DNA of 64,000 bases from an uncultured Clostridia bacterium (GTDB taxonomy: Bacteria; Bacillota; Clostridia; Oscillospirales; Acutalibacteraceae). A program made the translations under genes and the position numbers. The notes below the pieces were generated by a model. The model had not been told where the DNA came from, made no database searches, and saw only the letters and a list, made by a program, of their open reading frames with translations. Location: the NCBI GenBank assembly GCA_937880805.1, contig CALGRR010000067.1:1-64000 (forward strand), in the 5' to 3' direction. Below, piece after piece: positions 42,460 to 51,090 of this stretch (positions are counted from its first letter, which is position 1; every line of letters begins with the position of its first letter).

Positions 42460-42893
42460 ATATCGAAAATATGAAGGCAGAGCATATTCCGCAGATTGCC
42501 TTGCTTGAAAAGGAATGCTTTTCTTCTCCGTGGAGTGAAAACGCACTTTATGAAGAGCTCGGAAACCCGAATTCACATTTTCTTTCCGCAACCGAAAACG
42601 GCGAAGTCTGCGGCTACATAGGCGTGCAGGAAATATGCGGTGAAGCATATATAACCAACATTGCCGTTTTTGAAAATCAAAGGGGCAGGGGAATCGGACG
42701 TGCTCTTTTGAGAAAAGCTTGCGAAGACGCAAAAATAAGAAACTGCGAATTTATAACCCTTGAAGTCAGAAAAAGCAATGAAAAAGCGATTTCGCTTTAT
42801 CTTTCCGAGGGCTTTGAACAAGCAGGAATAAGAAAGAATTTTTATTCCGAGCCAACAGAGGACGGAATAATTTATACAAAAAATTTTATGTAG
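42456..42893 (+). CDS. rimI: Ribosomal-protein-alanine N-acetyltransferase
   Basis: A 145-residue GNAT. It begins MKAEHIPQIALLEKECFSSPWSE as RimI does, then has AYITNIAVFENQRGRGIGRAL (acetyl-CoA loop, residues quoted in part). LEVRKSNEKAISLY and GFEQAGIRKNFY complete the signature. It acetylates the N-terminus of a ribosomal protein (S18 in E. coli). Its location immediately before tsaD is the common Firmicute arrangement. It is translationally coupled to the phosphatase gene. Confidence 0.92.
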   Translation: MNIENMKAEHIPQIALLEKECFSSPWSENALYEELGNPNSHFLSATENGEVCGYIGVQEICGEAYITNIAVFENQRGRGIGRALLRKACEDAKIRNCEFITLEVRKSNEKAISLYLSEGFEQAGIRKNFYSEPTEDGIIYTKNFM

Positions 42894-42915
42894 GGGCAAA
42901 CTGTGTTCGCCCGCC
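42891..42915. repeat. Short REP-like palindrome at the rimI stop
   Basis: The arms gggcaaac/gttcgccc enclose tgt, with one mismatch, between TAG of rimI and the ribosome site of tsaD. The form taggggc...gcccgcc resembles a dispersed element I recall from gut Clostridia genomes; copy number here is not checkable. Confidence 0.5.
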
Positions 42916-42927
42916 AAAGGAGAAAAA

Positions 42928-43935
42928 ATGAAAATACTTGCTATAGAATCCTCCTGCGATGAAACCGCCGCAGCGGTTGTTGAAGACGGAAGAAAAGTTT
43001 TATCAAGCGTAATAGCTTCGCAGGTTAAGGAGCATATTATATACGGAGGCGTTGTGCCCGAGATTGCATCAAGAATGCACGCTCAGGCAATAAGCGGCGT
43101 TGTTTCAAAGGCTGTGAGCGATGCGGGTCTTGAATATAAAGACCTTGATGCGATTGCCGTTACCTATGCACCCGGGCTTATCGGTGCGTTGCTGGTCGGT
43201 GTTAATTTTGCAAAGGGGCTTGCTTATTCAACGGGTCTGCCGCTTATTCCAGTTCATCATCTTCGCTCGCATATAGCAGCAAACTATATTTCTCACGCAG
43301 AGCTCGAGCCGCCTTTTCTTTGCCTTGTTGTGTCGGGCGGTCACAGCCATATTGTTGCCGTTAATGATTATACGGATTTCAGTATTATCGGCAGAACAAG
43401 GGATGATGCGGCGGGTGAATGTATGGATAAAGCCGCAAGAGCAATGGGTCTTGATTATCCCGGCGGTGTGAATCTTGACAGAGTGAGCAAAAACGGCGAT
43501 GCATCGCTTTATAAGCTTCCTCATCCGAGAGTAGACGGCAGCGAATATGATTTCAGCTTTTCCGGTTTGAAAACCGCCGTTGTGAATATTATCCATAATG
43601 CAAAGCAGAAGGGGCAGGAGATAAGCGTGCCCGATCTGGGTGCCGCCTGCATTGAAACGGTTGCCGATTGCCTTGTTAAAAACTCGGTTAAGGCTGCAGA
43701 AGAATACGGATTTAAAAAGATTGTTATGGCTGGCGGCGTTTCCGCAAACTCCCGTTTGAGAGAAAGAATGACTAAGGCTTGCTCCGAAAAAGGGTGGCAG
43801 CTTTATATGCCCGAGCTTTCGCTCTGCGGCGATAATGCGGCTATGGTAGGTGCACAGGCTTATTATGAGTTCCAAAAAGGCAATATTGCAAGTCTTGACC
43901 TCAATGCCTTCGCAACAATGCCGATTGATGAGTAA
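42928..43935 (+). CDS. tsaD: tRNA N6-threonylcarbamoyladenosine synthase subunit TsaD
   Basis: A 335-residue ASKHA-fold enzyme. It starts ILAIESSCDETAAAV. The iron-binding HxxxH is H111/H115 in VHHLRSHIAANY, followed by LVVSGGHSH and the KAARAMGLDYPGG segment. It transfers the threonylcarbamoyl group to A37 of ANN-decoding tRNAs with TsaB and TsaE, which are not in this window. AAAGGAGAAAAA precedes the ATG. The Asp/Asn near NAAMVG closes the metal site. It ends the polA-to-tsaD run. Confidence 0.96.
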   Translation: MKILAIESSCDETAAAVVEDGRKVLSSVIASQVKEHIIYGGVVPEIASRMHAQAISGVVSKAVSDAGLEYKDLDAIAVTYAPGLIGALLVGVNFAKGLAYSTGLPLIPVHHLRSHIAANYISHAELEPPFLCLVVSGGHSHIVAVNDYTDFSIIGRTRDDAAGECMDKAARAMGLDYPGGVNLDRVSKNGDASLYKLPHPRVDGSEYDFSFSGLKTAVVNIIHNAKQKGQEISVPDLGAACIETVADCLVKNSVKAAEEYGFKKIVMAGGVSANSRLRERMTKACSEKGWQLYMPELSLCGDNAAMVGAQAYYEFQKGNIASLDLNAFATMPIDE

Positions 43936-44001
43936 AATTCGATATTTTTTATCGAAAAATGAATTTTTTGAAACATTTTAATGCAAAAATCGATGATTAT
44001 A

Positions 44002-44029
44002 TTGACTTTACTAAAAAGTGTGATATAAT
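44002..44029 (+). promoter_or_regulatory. Promoter of pckG
   Basis: TTGACT (44002-44007), 16 bases and TATAAT (44024-44029). It leaves a leader of about 115 bases. Confidence 0.75.
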
Positions 44030-44039
44030 CATAATGGGT

Positions 44040-44100
44040 AAGGTTGGAAATGACGTTTTGTGCATATGTTAAGAGTTACAAAACATTGATTTTTAACCTC
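44040..44100 (+). promoter_or_regulatory. Structured 5' leader of pckG
   Basis: The leader contains nested complementary arms: aaggtt/aacct outside and gttttgt/acaaaac inside. It could affect translation or stability. It matches no riboswitch class I recognise. Confidence 0.35.
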
Positions 44101-44149
44101 AAAAATTTGTTTAATTTTAGTGGCTTTTCTTAAAGAAAGGAGAAAAACT

Positions 44150-45928
44150 ATGGAAAATATGACTTCCAACAAGAGCGTTCTTTCGTGGATTAACGAAAAA
44201 GTTGAACTCGTTAAGCCCGATAAGATTGTTTGGATTGACGGCAGCGAGGAGCAGATTGAGGCTCTTCGTGCAGAAGCTTGCTCAACAGGCGAAATGATTA
44301 AGCTTAATCAGGAGCTTCTTCCCGATTGCTATCTTCACCGCACAGCAGTAAACGACGTTGCACGTGTTGAAGGAAGAACCTTTATCTGTGCTCCCACAAA
44401 AGAAGAAGCAGGCCCCACCAACAACTGGATGGATCCCGCAGAAGCATATGAAATGCTTTATGCAATCGCAAAAGACAGCTATAAGGGCAGAACGATGTAT
44501 GTTATTCCTTATTCAATGGGTCCCGTTGGCTCAAAGTTCTCAAAGATCGGTATCGAGCTCACAGACTCAATCTATGTTGTTCTCAATATGGTTATTATGA
44601 CAAGAGTAGGCACCGATGTTCTTAAAGCACTCGGCGACAGCGAGGATTGGGTTCGCGGTCTTCACTGTAAGTGTGACATCGATGAAGAAAAGAGATATAT
44701 CTGCCAGTTCCCCCAGGATAACACAATCATTTCTGTTAACTCAGGCTACGGCGGAAACGTTCTTCTCGGCAAAAAGTGCTTTGCACTCCGTATCGCTTCA
44801 TATCAGGGCAAGAACGAAGGCTGGCAGGCAGAGCATATGCTCATTCTCGGACTTCAGAAGCCCAACGGCGAAATCAAATATATCTGTGCTGCATTCCCCT
44901 CAGCTTGCGGCAAAACAAACCTTGCTATGCTTATTCCTCCCGAGGGATACTATAATAAGGGTTACCGCGTATGGTGCGTAGGTGACGATATTTCGTGGAT
45001 TCGTAAGGGCGAAGACGGCAGACTCTATGCTATCAACCCCGAAAACGGCTTCTTCGGCGTTGCTCCCGGCACAAACGTTAAGTCAAACCCCAACGCTCTT
45101 GCATCAACAATGAAGGGCACAATCTTCACCAACGTTGCTCATAACCTTGATAACAACACAGTTTGGTGGGAAGGTCTTGATAAGAATCCTCCCGCAAATG
45201 CGGTTGAATGGAAGGGCAACCCCTGGAACGGTCAGGAGAGCGAAGAAAAGGGTGCTCATCCCAACAGCCGTTTCACAGCTCCCGCAAAGAACTGCCCCTG
45301 CATCAGCTCCGAGTTTGAGAATCCCAACGGTGTTCCCATCTCAGCTATCGTATTCGGCGGCAGACGTGCAAAGCTTGCTCCCCTTGTTTATCAGTCAAGA
45401 GATTGGAACCACGGTGTGTTTGTTGGTTCAATTATGGCTTCTGAAACAACTGCAGCAGCTTCGGGTGCAGTAGGCGTTGTTCGCCGTGACCCCATGGCAA
45501 TGCTTCCCTTCTGCGGCTATAATATGGCTGATTACTGGCAGCATTGGATTAACATCGGTGCAGGTCTTGACCCCGAAAAGGCTCCCAAGATTTTCAACGT
45601 TAACTGGTTCCGTAAGGATGACGAAGGCAACTTTATGTGGCCCGGATTCGGCGATAACCTTCGTGTTCTTGATTGGATTATTGATCGCTGCGAAGGCAAG
45701 GTTGAGGCAGACGAAACAGCTATCGGCTTTGTTCCCAAGGCAGCAGACATCAATCTTGAAGGCATCGAGGATGAAGTAAGCGATGCACAGCTTGCAGAGC
45801 TTCTCAGCGTTGATGTTTCTCTTTGGAAGGATGAAGTTGCAGGTATTGAAGAGTTCTACAGCAAGTTCGACAGACTTCCCGCAACTCTTAAGGCAGAGCT
45901 TGAAACTCTCAAAGCAAACATTAAATAA
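44150..45928 (+). CDS. pckG: Phosphoenolpyruvate carboxykinase, GTP-dependent
   Basis: A 592-residue enzyme of the GTP class (ATP-class enzymes are near 530 and lack these motifs). FPSACGKTNLAML is the P-loop with the reactive Cys. GDDISWIRKG supplies the metal-binding Asp pair. RFTAPAKNCPCISSEF and GVPISAIVFGGRR follow as in the family. It interconverts oxaloacetate and PEP. The ATG at 44150 follows AAAGGAGAAAAAC, so a GTG 30 bases upstream is rejected. The codon use is strongly biased towards C-ending codons, a sign of high expression. Confidence 0.95.
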   Translation: MENMTSNKSVLSWINEKVELVKPDKIVWIDGSEEQIEALRAEACSTGEMIKLNQELLPDCYLHRTAVNDVARVEGRTFICAPTKEEAGPTNNWMDPAEAYEMLYAIAKDSYKGRTMYVIPYSMGPVGSKFSKIGIELTDSIYVVLNMVIMTRVGTDVLKALGDSEDWVRGLHCKCDIDEEKRYICQFPQDNTIISVNSGYGGNVLLGKKCFALRIASYQGKNEGWQAEHMLILGLQKPNGEIKYICAAFPSACGKTNLAMLIPPEGYYNKGYRVWCVGDDISWIRKGEDGRLYAINPENGFFGVAPGTNVKSNPNALASTMKGTIFTNVAHNLDNNTVWWEGLDKNPPANAVEWKGNPWNGQESEEKGAHPNSRFTAPAKNCPCISSEFENPNGVPISAIVFGGRRAKLAPLVYQSRDWNHGVFVGSIMASETTAAASGAVGVVRRDPMAMLPFCGYNMADYWQHWINIGAGLDPEKAPKIFNVNWFRKDDEGNFMWPGFGDNLRVLDWIIDRCEGKVEADETAIGFVPKAADINLEGIEDEVSDAQLAELLSVDVSLWKDEVAGIEEFYSKFDRLPATLKAELETLKANIK

Positions 45929-45933
45929 TTTAA

Positions 45934-45957
45934 GGGCGGTCTTTGACCGCCCTTTTT
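45934..45957 (+). terminator. Terminator after pckG
   Basis: The perfect 8-bp stem gggcggtc/gaccgccc has a 3-base loop and five T residues. Confidence 0.92.
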
Positions 45958-45973
45958 GCATACGGAGAAGAAT

Positions 45974-46627
45974 ATGAAAGAATATAATTATGTTTTATTT
46001 GACCTTGACGGCACATTAACAGACCCGGGTGAGGGGATAACCAATTCGGTTGCTTACGCGTTGAAAAAATACGGAATAAATGTTGATGATAAAACACAAC
46101 TCTATAGCTTCATCGGACCTCCGCTTCACGAATCTTTTGAAAAATACTACGGTTTTTCAAAAGAAGAATCCCTGAAGGCGGTGGATTGCTACAGGGAATA
46201 TTACAGAGATAAAGGGATATTTGAGAATTCGGTTTATGACGGTGTTGTGAGTTTATTAAAAATGCTTTCGGATAACGGCAAAAAGATTATTCTTGCAACC
46301 TCGAAGCCAGAAGTATTCGCAAAACGGATATTGGAGCATTTTTCACTTAACGGTTATTTTGAGTTTGCCGCAGGTGCAAACCTTGACGGCACGAGAACAA
46401 ACAAGGCAGATGTTATTGAATATGCACTTGAATCGTGCGGAATAACGGATAAAGCCTCTGTTGTTATGGTTGGTGACAGAGAACACGATATTATCGGTGC
46501 AAACAAAAACGGAATTGACAGCATAGGGGTGCTTTTCGGCTACGGAAGCCGTGAAGAGCTTGAAAATGCAGGTGCAACATATATTGCGGAAACCGTTGAA
46601 GAAATTGCAAAGTTTATAAAAAAATAA
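45974..46627 (+). CDS. HAD-superfamily phosphatase (phosphoglycolate-phosphatase-like)
   Basis: A 217-residue HAD hydrolase. Motif I is FDLDGTLTDPG, motif II ATSKPEVF, motif III the Lys of RTNKADV, and motif IV MVGDREHDIIGA. A helical cap (about 18-80) gives subclass I. It most resembles the Gph/YjjG-like group that removes phosphate from small metabolites. GGAGAAG precedes the ATG at 45974. It has weak evidence of its own promoter, so it may depend on read-through from pckG. Confidence 0.88.
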   Translation: MKEYNYVLFDLDGTLTDPGEGITNSVAYALKKYGINVDDKTQLYSFIGPPLHESFEKYYGFSKEESLKAVDCYREYYRDKGIFENSVYDGVVSLLKMLSDNGKKIILATSKPEVFAKRILEHFSLNGYFEFAAGANLDGTRTNKADVIEYALESCGITDKASVVMVGDREHDIIGANKNGIDSIGVLFGYGSREELENAGATYIAETVEEIAKFIKK

Positions 46628-46660
46628 CAAAAGGAAATGGCTTAGCCATTTCCTTTTGTT
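46626..46660. terminator. Bidirectional terminator
   Basis: A perfect 16-bp stem (46626-46641 with 46645-46660) has a 3-base loop between convergent genes. U runs are inside the arms (CCTTTTGTT) on both strands. Confidence 0.85.
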
Positions 46661-46671
46661 GTTATATGTAA

Positions 46672-48141
46672 TTATTTAAGCTTCCACGCAATATCCGAGA
46701 AGAAAAGCTGCTGCTTAAGTCCTTCAACGGTTGTGTTCTTTGAAATGTGAACATACTCAATGCCCGCCATCTCTGCAAAATCCTCGAGCATTTCGGGTGT
46801 TGCATCGTATGAAAGCACGGTGTGATGTGCACCGCCTGCCATTATCCACATTTTTGCGCCCGTGCAAAGGTCGGGCATTGCCTTCCACATAACTCTTGCA
46901 ACGGGAAGATTGGGCATTTCCATAATAGGCTTAACTGCCTCAATATCCTGAACAATAAGGCGGAGTCTGCCGCCCATATCAACAAGAGAAGCAACAACGC
47001 CGCTGCCTGCCTTGCCTTCAAAAACAAGTCTTGCAGGGGGATTTTTGCCGCCGATTCCGAGAGGATGAACCTCTATCTTGGGCTTGTTTGCCGCAAGAGT
47101 GGGGCAAACCTCAAGCATATGAGCACCGAGCGAATATTCGCTGCCTTCGGTAAGGTGATATGTATAATCTTCCATAAAGGCGCTGCCGCCGCCCATACCG
47201 TCGCACATTGCTTTGATAATGCGGGTCATTGCAGAAACCTTCCAGTCGCCCTCACCGCCGTAGCCGTAGCCCTGCTCCATAAGACGCTGCGATGCAAGAC
47301 CGGGAAGCTGCTCCATTCCGTGAAGATCTTCAAAGGTGTTTGTGTAAGCCTTAGCACCCTCACGGTCAAGAATTCTCTTTATTGCAATTTCTTCTTTAGC
47401 CTGATAGCGGACTGTTGCAATGTCATCGGTGTTCATATCATATTTTTCGTTATATTCGGCAATGAGTGCATCAATTTCAGCCTCGGTAACCTTGTTCATT
47501 TCTTCAACAAGATCGCCAACCGCCCAGGTGTTGACCTGCCAGCCGAGCTGCATCTGAACGCCAACCTTGTCACCCTCTGTAACTGCAACCTGACGCATAT
47601 TATCGCCGAAGCGAACAACTTTAAGGCTCTTGCTTTCTGCATAGCCAACAGCACTTCTCATCCACAGACCAAGCTCTTTAAGGGGAGCTTCATCCTGCCA
47701 GTAGCCCATAATGATTTTTCTGGGCATACCCATTCTTGCACCGATGAAACCGTGCTCTCTGTCGCCGTGAGCAGCCTGATTGAGATTCATAAAATCCATA
47801 TCAATCTCTTCGTTGGGAATTTCGCGGTTATACTGTGTTGCAAAGTGGCAGTAAGGCTTCTGAAGCATTGAAAAACCGTTAATCCACATTTTGCTGGGGC
47901 TGAAGGTGTGGCACCAGGTAACAATGCCGCAGCAGTTATCGTCATAGTTTGCTTCCTTGATGATATTTGTAACCTCATCGGGAGTTTTAACTGTTGCTTT
48001 ATAAATAAATTTGCAGGGGATAAGAGAGCTTGCATTAATCTTTTCAGCCATTTCTGCGGCACGCTCTGCAACAATATCAAGCACTTCGGGGCCGTAAAGA
48101 TGCTGACTGCCTACTATAAACCAAAATTCTCTGTTTTTCAT
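46672..48141 (-). CDS. araA: L-arabinose isomerase
   Basis: A 489-residue isomerase opening with NREFWFIVGSQHLYGPE, the AraA signature. CCGIVTWCHTFSPSKMWI and a metal site with Glu in MEQGYGYGGEGDWK and His in YSLGAHMLE are present. It converts L-arabinose to L-ribulose using Mn2+. It lies 14 bases after the FGGY kinase gene, a pathway neighbour. No araD (L-ribulose-5-P 4-epimerase) is seen in the window. Confidence 0.96.
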   Translation of the reverse strand: MKNREFWFIVGSQHLYGPEVLDIVAERAAEMAEKINASSLIPCKFIYKATVKTPDEVTNIIKEANYDDNCCGIVTWCHTFSPSKMWINGFSMLQKPYCHFATQYNREIPNEEIDMDFMNLNQAAHGDREHGFIGARMGMPRKIIMGYWQDEAPLKELGLWMRSAVGYAESKSLKVVRFGDNMRQVAVTEGDKVGVQMQLGWQVNTWAVGDLVEEMNKVTEAEIDALIAEYNEKYDMNTDDIATVRYQAKEEIAIKRILDREGAKAYTNTFEDLHGMEQLPGLASQRLMEQGYGYGGEGDWKVSAMTRIIKAMCDGMGGGSAFMEDYTYHLTEGSEYSLGAHMLEVCPTLAANKPKIEVHPLGIGGKNPPARLVFEGKAGSGVVASLVDMGGRLRLIVQDIEAVKPIMEMPNLPVARVMWKAMPDLCTGAKMWIMAGGAHHTVLSYDATPEMLEDFAEMAGIEYVHISKNTTVEGLKQQLFFSDIAWKLK

Positions 48142-48155
48142 TTTTCTTCTCCTTA

Positions 48156-49745
48156 TCAGAAAGCTTCAACAGCAGCCTTTTCAACTGCAAGAGCCTTCTT
48201 ATAGTTTTCAAGGAATACCTTATAGCCCTCAACATCAGCTTCGTTGGGAGCAACCTGAGTTGATTCAAAGCCTGCAAAAACTTTGTTTTCAAGATAAGCA
48301 TCAAGGCTTTCGCCGTCTGCCTTGTTAATCATATAGCTTGCAAGAATTGCCATACCCCACGGACCGCCTTCGCCTGCGGTTTTCATAACCGAAACTGGTG
48401 CACCGAGAGCAGCCGCCATAATTGTCTGACCTGCAAGGGGTGCCTTGAAGTATCCGCCGTGACCGAGAAGTCTGTCAAGCTTAACATTTTCATCGGCAAG
48501 TATTTCCATTCCGATGCTTAAGGTTGCAGCTGCGGAAGCAAGCTGTGCTCTGGAGAAGTTAGCAAAATTGAATTTGCTTTCGGGTCCTCTCACAAAGAGA
48601 GGTTTGCCTGAATCAAGACCCGTGATAACTTCACCCGAAAGATAGTTGAAGGGAATAAGTCCGCCGCAGTCTTTATCGCCTTCAAGAGCCTTTTCGAACA
48701 TCTTATCAAGCACCTTATATATGCTTACATCAAGACCCATTTCTTTGCAAAGGGTGGTAAAAAGACCTGCCCATGCATCGATTTCACTTGAACAGTTGTT
48801 GCAATGCACCATTGCAACGGGTCTGCCGGCGGGTGTTGTTACCATATCAATTTCAGGGTAAAGCTTTGAAAGTGCCTTTTCAAGAACAGCCATAAGGAAT
48901 ATTGATGTGCCTGCCGAAATATTGCCCGTTCTTTCTGCAACGGAATTTGTTGCAACCATACCCGTGCCTGCATCGCCTTCGGGCGGGCAGAGAACAATGC
49001 CTGCCTTGAATTCACCCGTGGGGTCAAGAAGAAGTGCACCTTCTTCTGTGAGAGTGCCTGCGTTTTCGCCTGCAACCATACATTTGGGAAGAATTTCTTC
49101 TATGTTCCACTCAAAGCCCTTGTCTGCAACCTTATCTGCAAACTTTTTGAGCATTTCTTTATCATAATCATTTATATTGCTGTCAATGGGGAACATACCC
49201 GATGCTTCGCCTATGCCGATTGCCTTAACGCCCGTGAGCTTCCAATGAACATAAGCTGCAAGGGTTGCGATAAATGTTATATCCTTAACGTGCTCTTCGC
49301 CGTTGAGAATTGCCTGATAGAGATGGGCAATGCTCCAACGCTGTGGAATGTTGAAATCAAAAAGCTCGGTCAATTCTTCGGCAGCCTTGGCAGTTATTGT
49401 GTTTCTCCAGGTTCTGAAAGGAGCAAGAAGCTTGCCGTTTTTATCAAAAGCAAGGTATCCGTGCATCATACCGCTGATACCCATTGAACCAACGGTTTCA
49501 AGCTTAACGCCGTATTTTTCGTTAACATTCTTTTTGAGTGCAGCAAATGCACCCTGCATACCGGCGGTAACCTCGTCAAGCGAATATGTCCAGATTCCGT
49601 TATCATAGCTGTTTTCCCAATCGTAGCTTCCCGATGCAAGGGGCTCGTGCTTTTCATCAATAAGAACGGCCTTTATTCTTGTTGAGCCGAACTCAATGCC
49701 GAGGGAGGTTTTTGCGTTTATAATAGCCTGCTTAATGTTTTCCAT
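48156..49745 (-). CDS. FGGY-family carbohydrate kinase, probable L-ribulokinase role
   Basis: A 529-residue kinase. The N-terminal phosphate-1 motif is SLGIEFGSTRIKAVLID. The FGGY region includes RTWRNTITAKAAEEL, then GDAGTGMVATNS and LLGHGGYFKAPLAGQTIMA (substrate and ATP domains). It does not carry the classic AraB sequence, being closer to a xylulokinase-like clade. Position directly upstream of araA on one promoter makes L-ribulose the likely substrate (inference). AAGGAGTG precedes the ATG at 49745. Confidence 0.88.
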   Translation of the reverse strand: MENIKQAIINAKTSLGIEFGSTRIKAVLIDEKHEPLASGSYDWENSYDNGIWTYSLDEVTAGMQGAFAALKKNVNEKYGVKLETVGSMGISGMMHGYLAFDKNGKLLAPFRTWRNTITAKAAEELTELFDFNIPQRWSIAHLYQAILNGEEHVKDITFIATLAAYVHWKLTGVKAIGIGEASGMFPIDSNINDYDKEMLKKFADKVADKGFEWNIEEILPKCMVAGENAGTLTEEGALLLDPTGEFKAGIVLCPPEGDAGTGMVATNSVAERTGNISAGTSIFLMAVLEKALSKLYPEIDMVTTPAGRPVAMVHCNNCSSEIDAWAGLFTTLCKEMGLDVSIYKVLDKMFEKALEGDKDCGGLIPFNYLSGEVITGLDSGKPLFVRGPESKFNFANFSRAQLASAAATLSIGMEILADENVKLDRLLGHGGYFKAPLAGQTIMAAALGAPVSVMKTAGEGGPWGMAILASYMINKADGESLDAYLENKVFAGFESTQVAPNEADVEGYKVFLENYKKALAVEKAAVEAF

Positions 49746-49778
49746 AAACACACTCCTTAATTAAAATATTACTTCTTT

Positions 49779-49807
49779 ATAATATCAAAATGAATTTGTA
49801 TAGTCAA
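49779..49807 (-). promoter_or_regulatory. Promoter of the kinase-araA operon
   Basis: On the minus strand TTGACT (49807-49802), 17 bases and TATTAT (49784-49779), 34 bases before the start. Confidence 0.75.
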
Positions 49808-49913
49808 GACTTGAAAAGTATACCAATAATCGGAAATTTGAAAATTAATGTAGATTTTTTCTTTTTATTGTGTTATTATATTTCAGATAAAGAAAAGTTT
49901 ATGAGGTGTAAAA

Positions 49914-51029
49914 ATGAAAAAGTCACTCAGAATTATTTCAGCATTGCTTTGCGTGTTGATTATTTCAACCGTTTTGCCGTTCACGGCATTTGCTGCTGAA
50001 GGCGGAAAATACGGTATTTTTACCTATGAGTTTGAATACGGCAAGCTTATTATTACGGGCTGTGATGTGCCCGAAAACGGAGTGGTTGTTATTCCCGAAG
50101 TTATCGGAAACAACTTTGTAACAAGAATAGGCAGCGGTGCATTTAAAGAAACAAATGTTAAAAACGTTTATATTTCCAAAACTGTTGATACTATTGATAC
50201 AGAGGCATTTTATGACTGTAAGTCACTTGAAAAAATATCAATTCCCACAACGGTTCAGATTGTAGAGGGTAGTGCCTTCTGGAATTGCAGCGGAATTGAA
50301 ACCGTTTGCTATTACGGCTCGTCGTTCAGCGAGATAGAGTCAAGCTATAATTCGTGGAGTGATATTCAGATCGGTGACGGCAACGAGTTTATGGTTTATG
50401 CTGCAAGATATTATCACTCTCACGAGAATGCAGAAACCGAAACTGTTGGTTATATCGCACCCGATTGTGAAACCGAAGGCTATTCGGGCGATAAGTATTT
50501 CACGGAGTGCGGTGTTATCGCCGAAATCGGAACTGCCATTGAAAAGAACGGTCACTCAAGCGGCGGTTGGACTGTTGTTGATGAGCCCACATATGATGAA
50601 GAGGGTATGGAAGAGGAACGCTGCTCAGTCTGCAACGCTCTTATGAATGAAAGAGCAATTCCCAAGCTTATAGGTGTTTTTGAAATAGAAAAGCCCTCGG
50701 TTGAAAAAATCAACTATGGCGACACCCTTATTCTTCACATCAATGTTACCAATAAGCCCGAAGCGGCTGCTGTTGAATGGAGCTTTGACGGCACGGGCAT
50801 AGAAATTGAACCTTCTGAAGACGGTATGACCTGTGCGGTAACTTCAACGGGCAGTGGCGATGTTGTTGTTAAGGCAAAGCTTGTTGATGAAAACGGCGAT
50901 GATGTTACTGATGAAGACGGCAACAGCATTGAAGCATCAAGAAAGCTTGTTTCAAAAGCAGGCTTCTTCCAGAAGCTCATTTCATTCTTCAAGAATCTCT
51001 TCGGTTCAGACAGAATAATCAAAAAATAA
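49914..51029 (+). CDS. Exported BspA-type leucine-rich-repeat protein with Ig-like C-terminal region
   Basis: A 371-residue protein. The signal peptide (about 1-28, ending TAFAAEG) is followed by three BspA-type LRR units (about 55-135: RIGSGAFKETNVKNVYISK, TIDTEAFYDCKSLEKISIP). A Cys-rich segment resembling 'GYTGDKYCTECG' repeats lies near 180-245. An Ig-like domain (about 250-345) follows. The end FFQKLISFFKNLFGSD is an amphipathic helix often found at the C-terminus of surface proteins in Ruminococcaceae. A role in surface binding is inferred from the domains. AGGTGTAAAA precedes the ATG. Confidence 0.85.
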   Translation: MKKSLRIISALLCVLIISTVLPFTAFAAEGGKYGIFTYEFEYGKLIITGCDVPENGVVVIPEVIGNNFVTRIGSGAFKETNVKNVYISKTVDTIDTEAFYDCKSLEKISIPTTVQIVEGSAFWNCSGIETVCYYGSSFSEIESSYNSWSDIQIGDGNEFMVYAARYYHSHENAETETVGYIAPDCETEGYSGDKYFTECGVIAEIGTAIEKNGHSSGGWTVVDEPTYDEEGMEEERCSVCNALMNERAIPKLIGVFEIEKPSVEKINYGDTLILHINVTNKPEAAAVEWSFDGTGIEIEPSEDGMTCAVTSTGSGDVVVKAKLVDENGDDVTDEDGNSIEASRKLVSKAGFFQKLISFFKNLFGSDRIIKK

Positions 51030-51049
51030 TATTGTTTCAAAAAGCATAA

Positions 51050-51088
51050 AAACTGCGTATTAACTCAAAATCGGTTAATACGCAGTTT
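51050..51088. terminator. Bidirectional terminator
   Basis: The perfect 14-bp stem aaactgcgtattaa/ttaatacgcagttt has an 11-base loop. T-rich tails lie on both strands. Confidence 0.9.
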
Positions 51089-51090
51089 CT

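Noticed and set aside
43228..43875. 215-codon minus-strand frame inside tsaD
   Set aside because: Antisense to a strongly conserved gene; an effect of codon bias.
43937..43960. Terminator after tsaD (tcgata/tatcga)
   Set aside because: The stem is short and AT-rich with no clear T tail; too weak to call.
44120..44149. Upstream GTG start for pckG
   Set aside because: The ATG at 44150 has AAAGGAG at proper spacing and matches the family's N-terminus.
46822..47871. 349-codon plus-strand frame inside araA
   Set aside because: It is antisense to araA, Cys- and His-rich in the way of shadow frames, and has no start signal.
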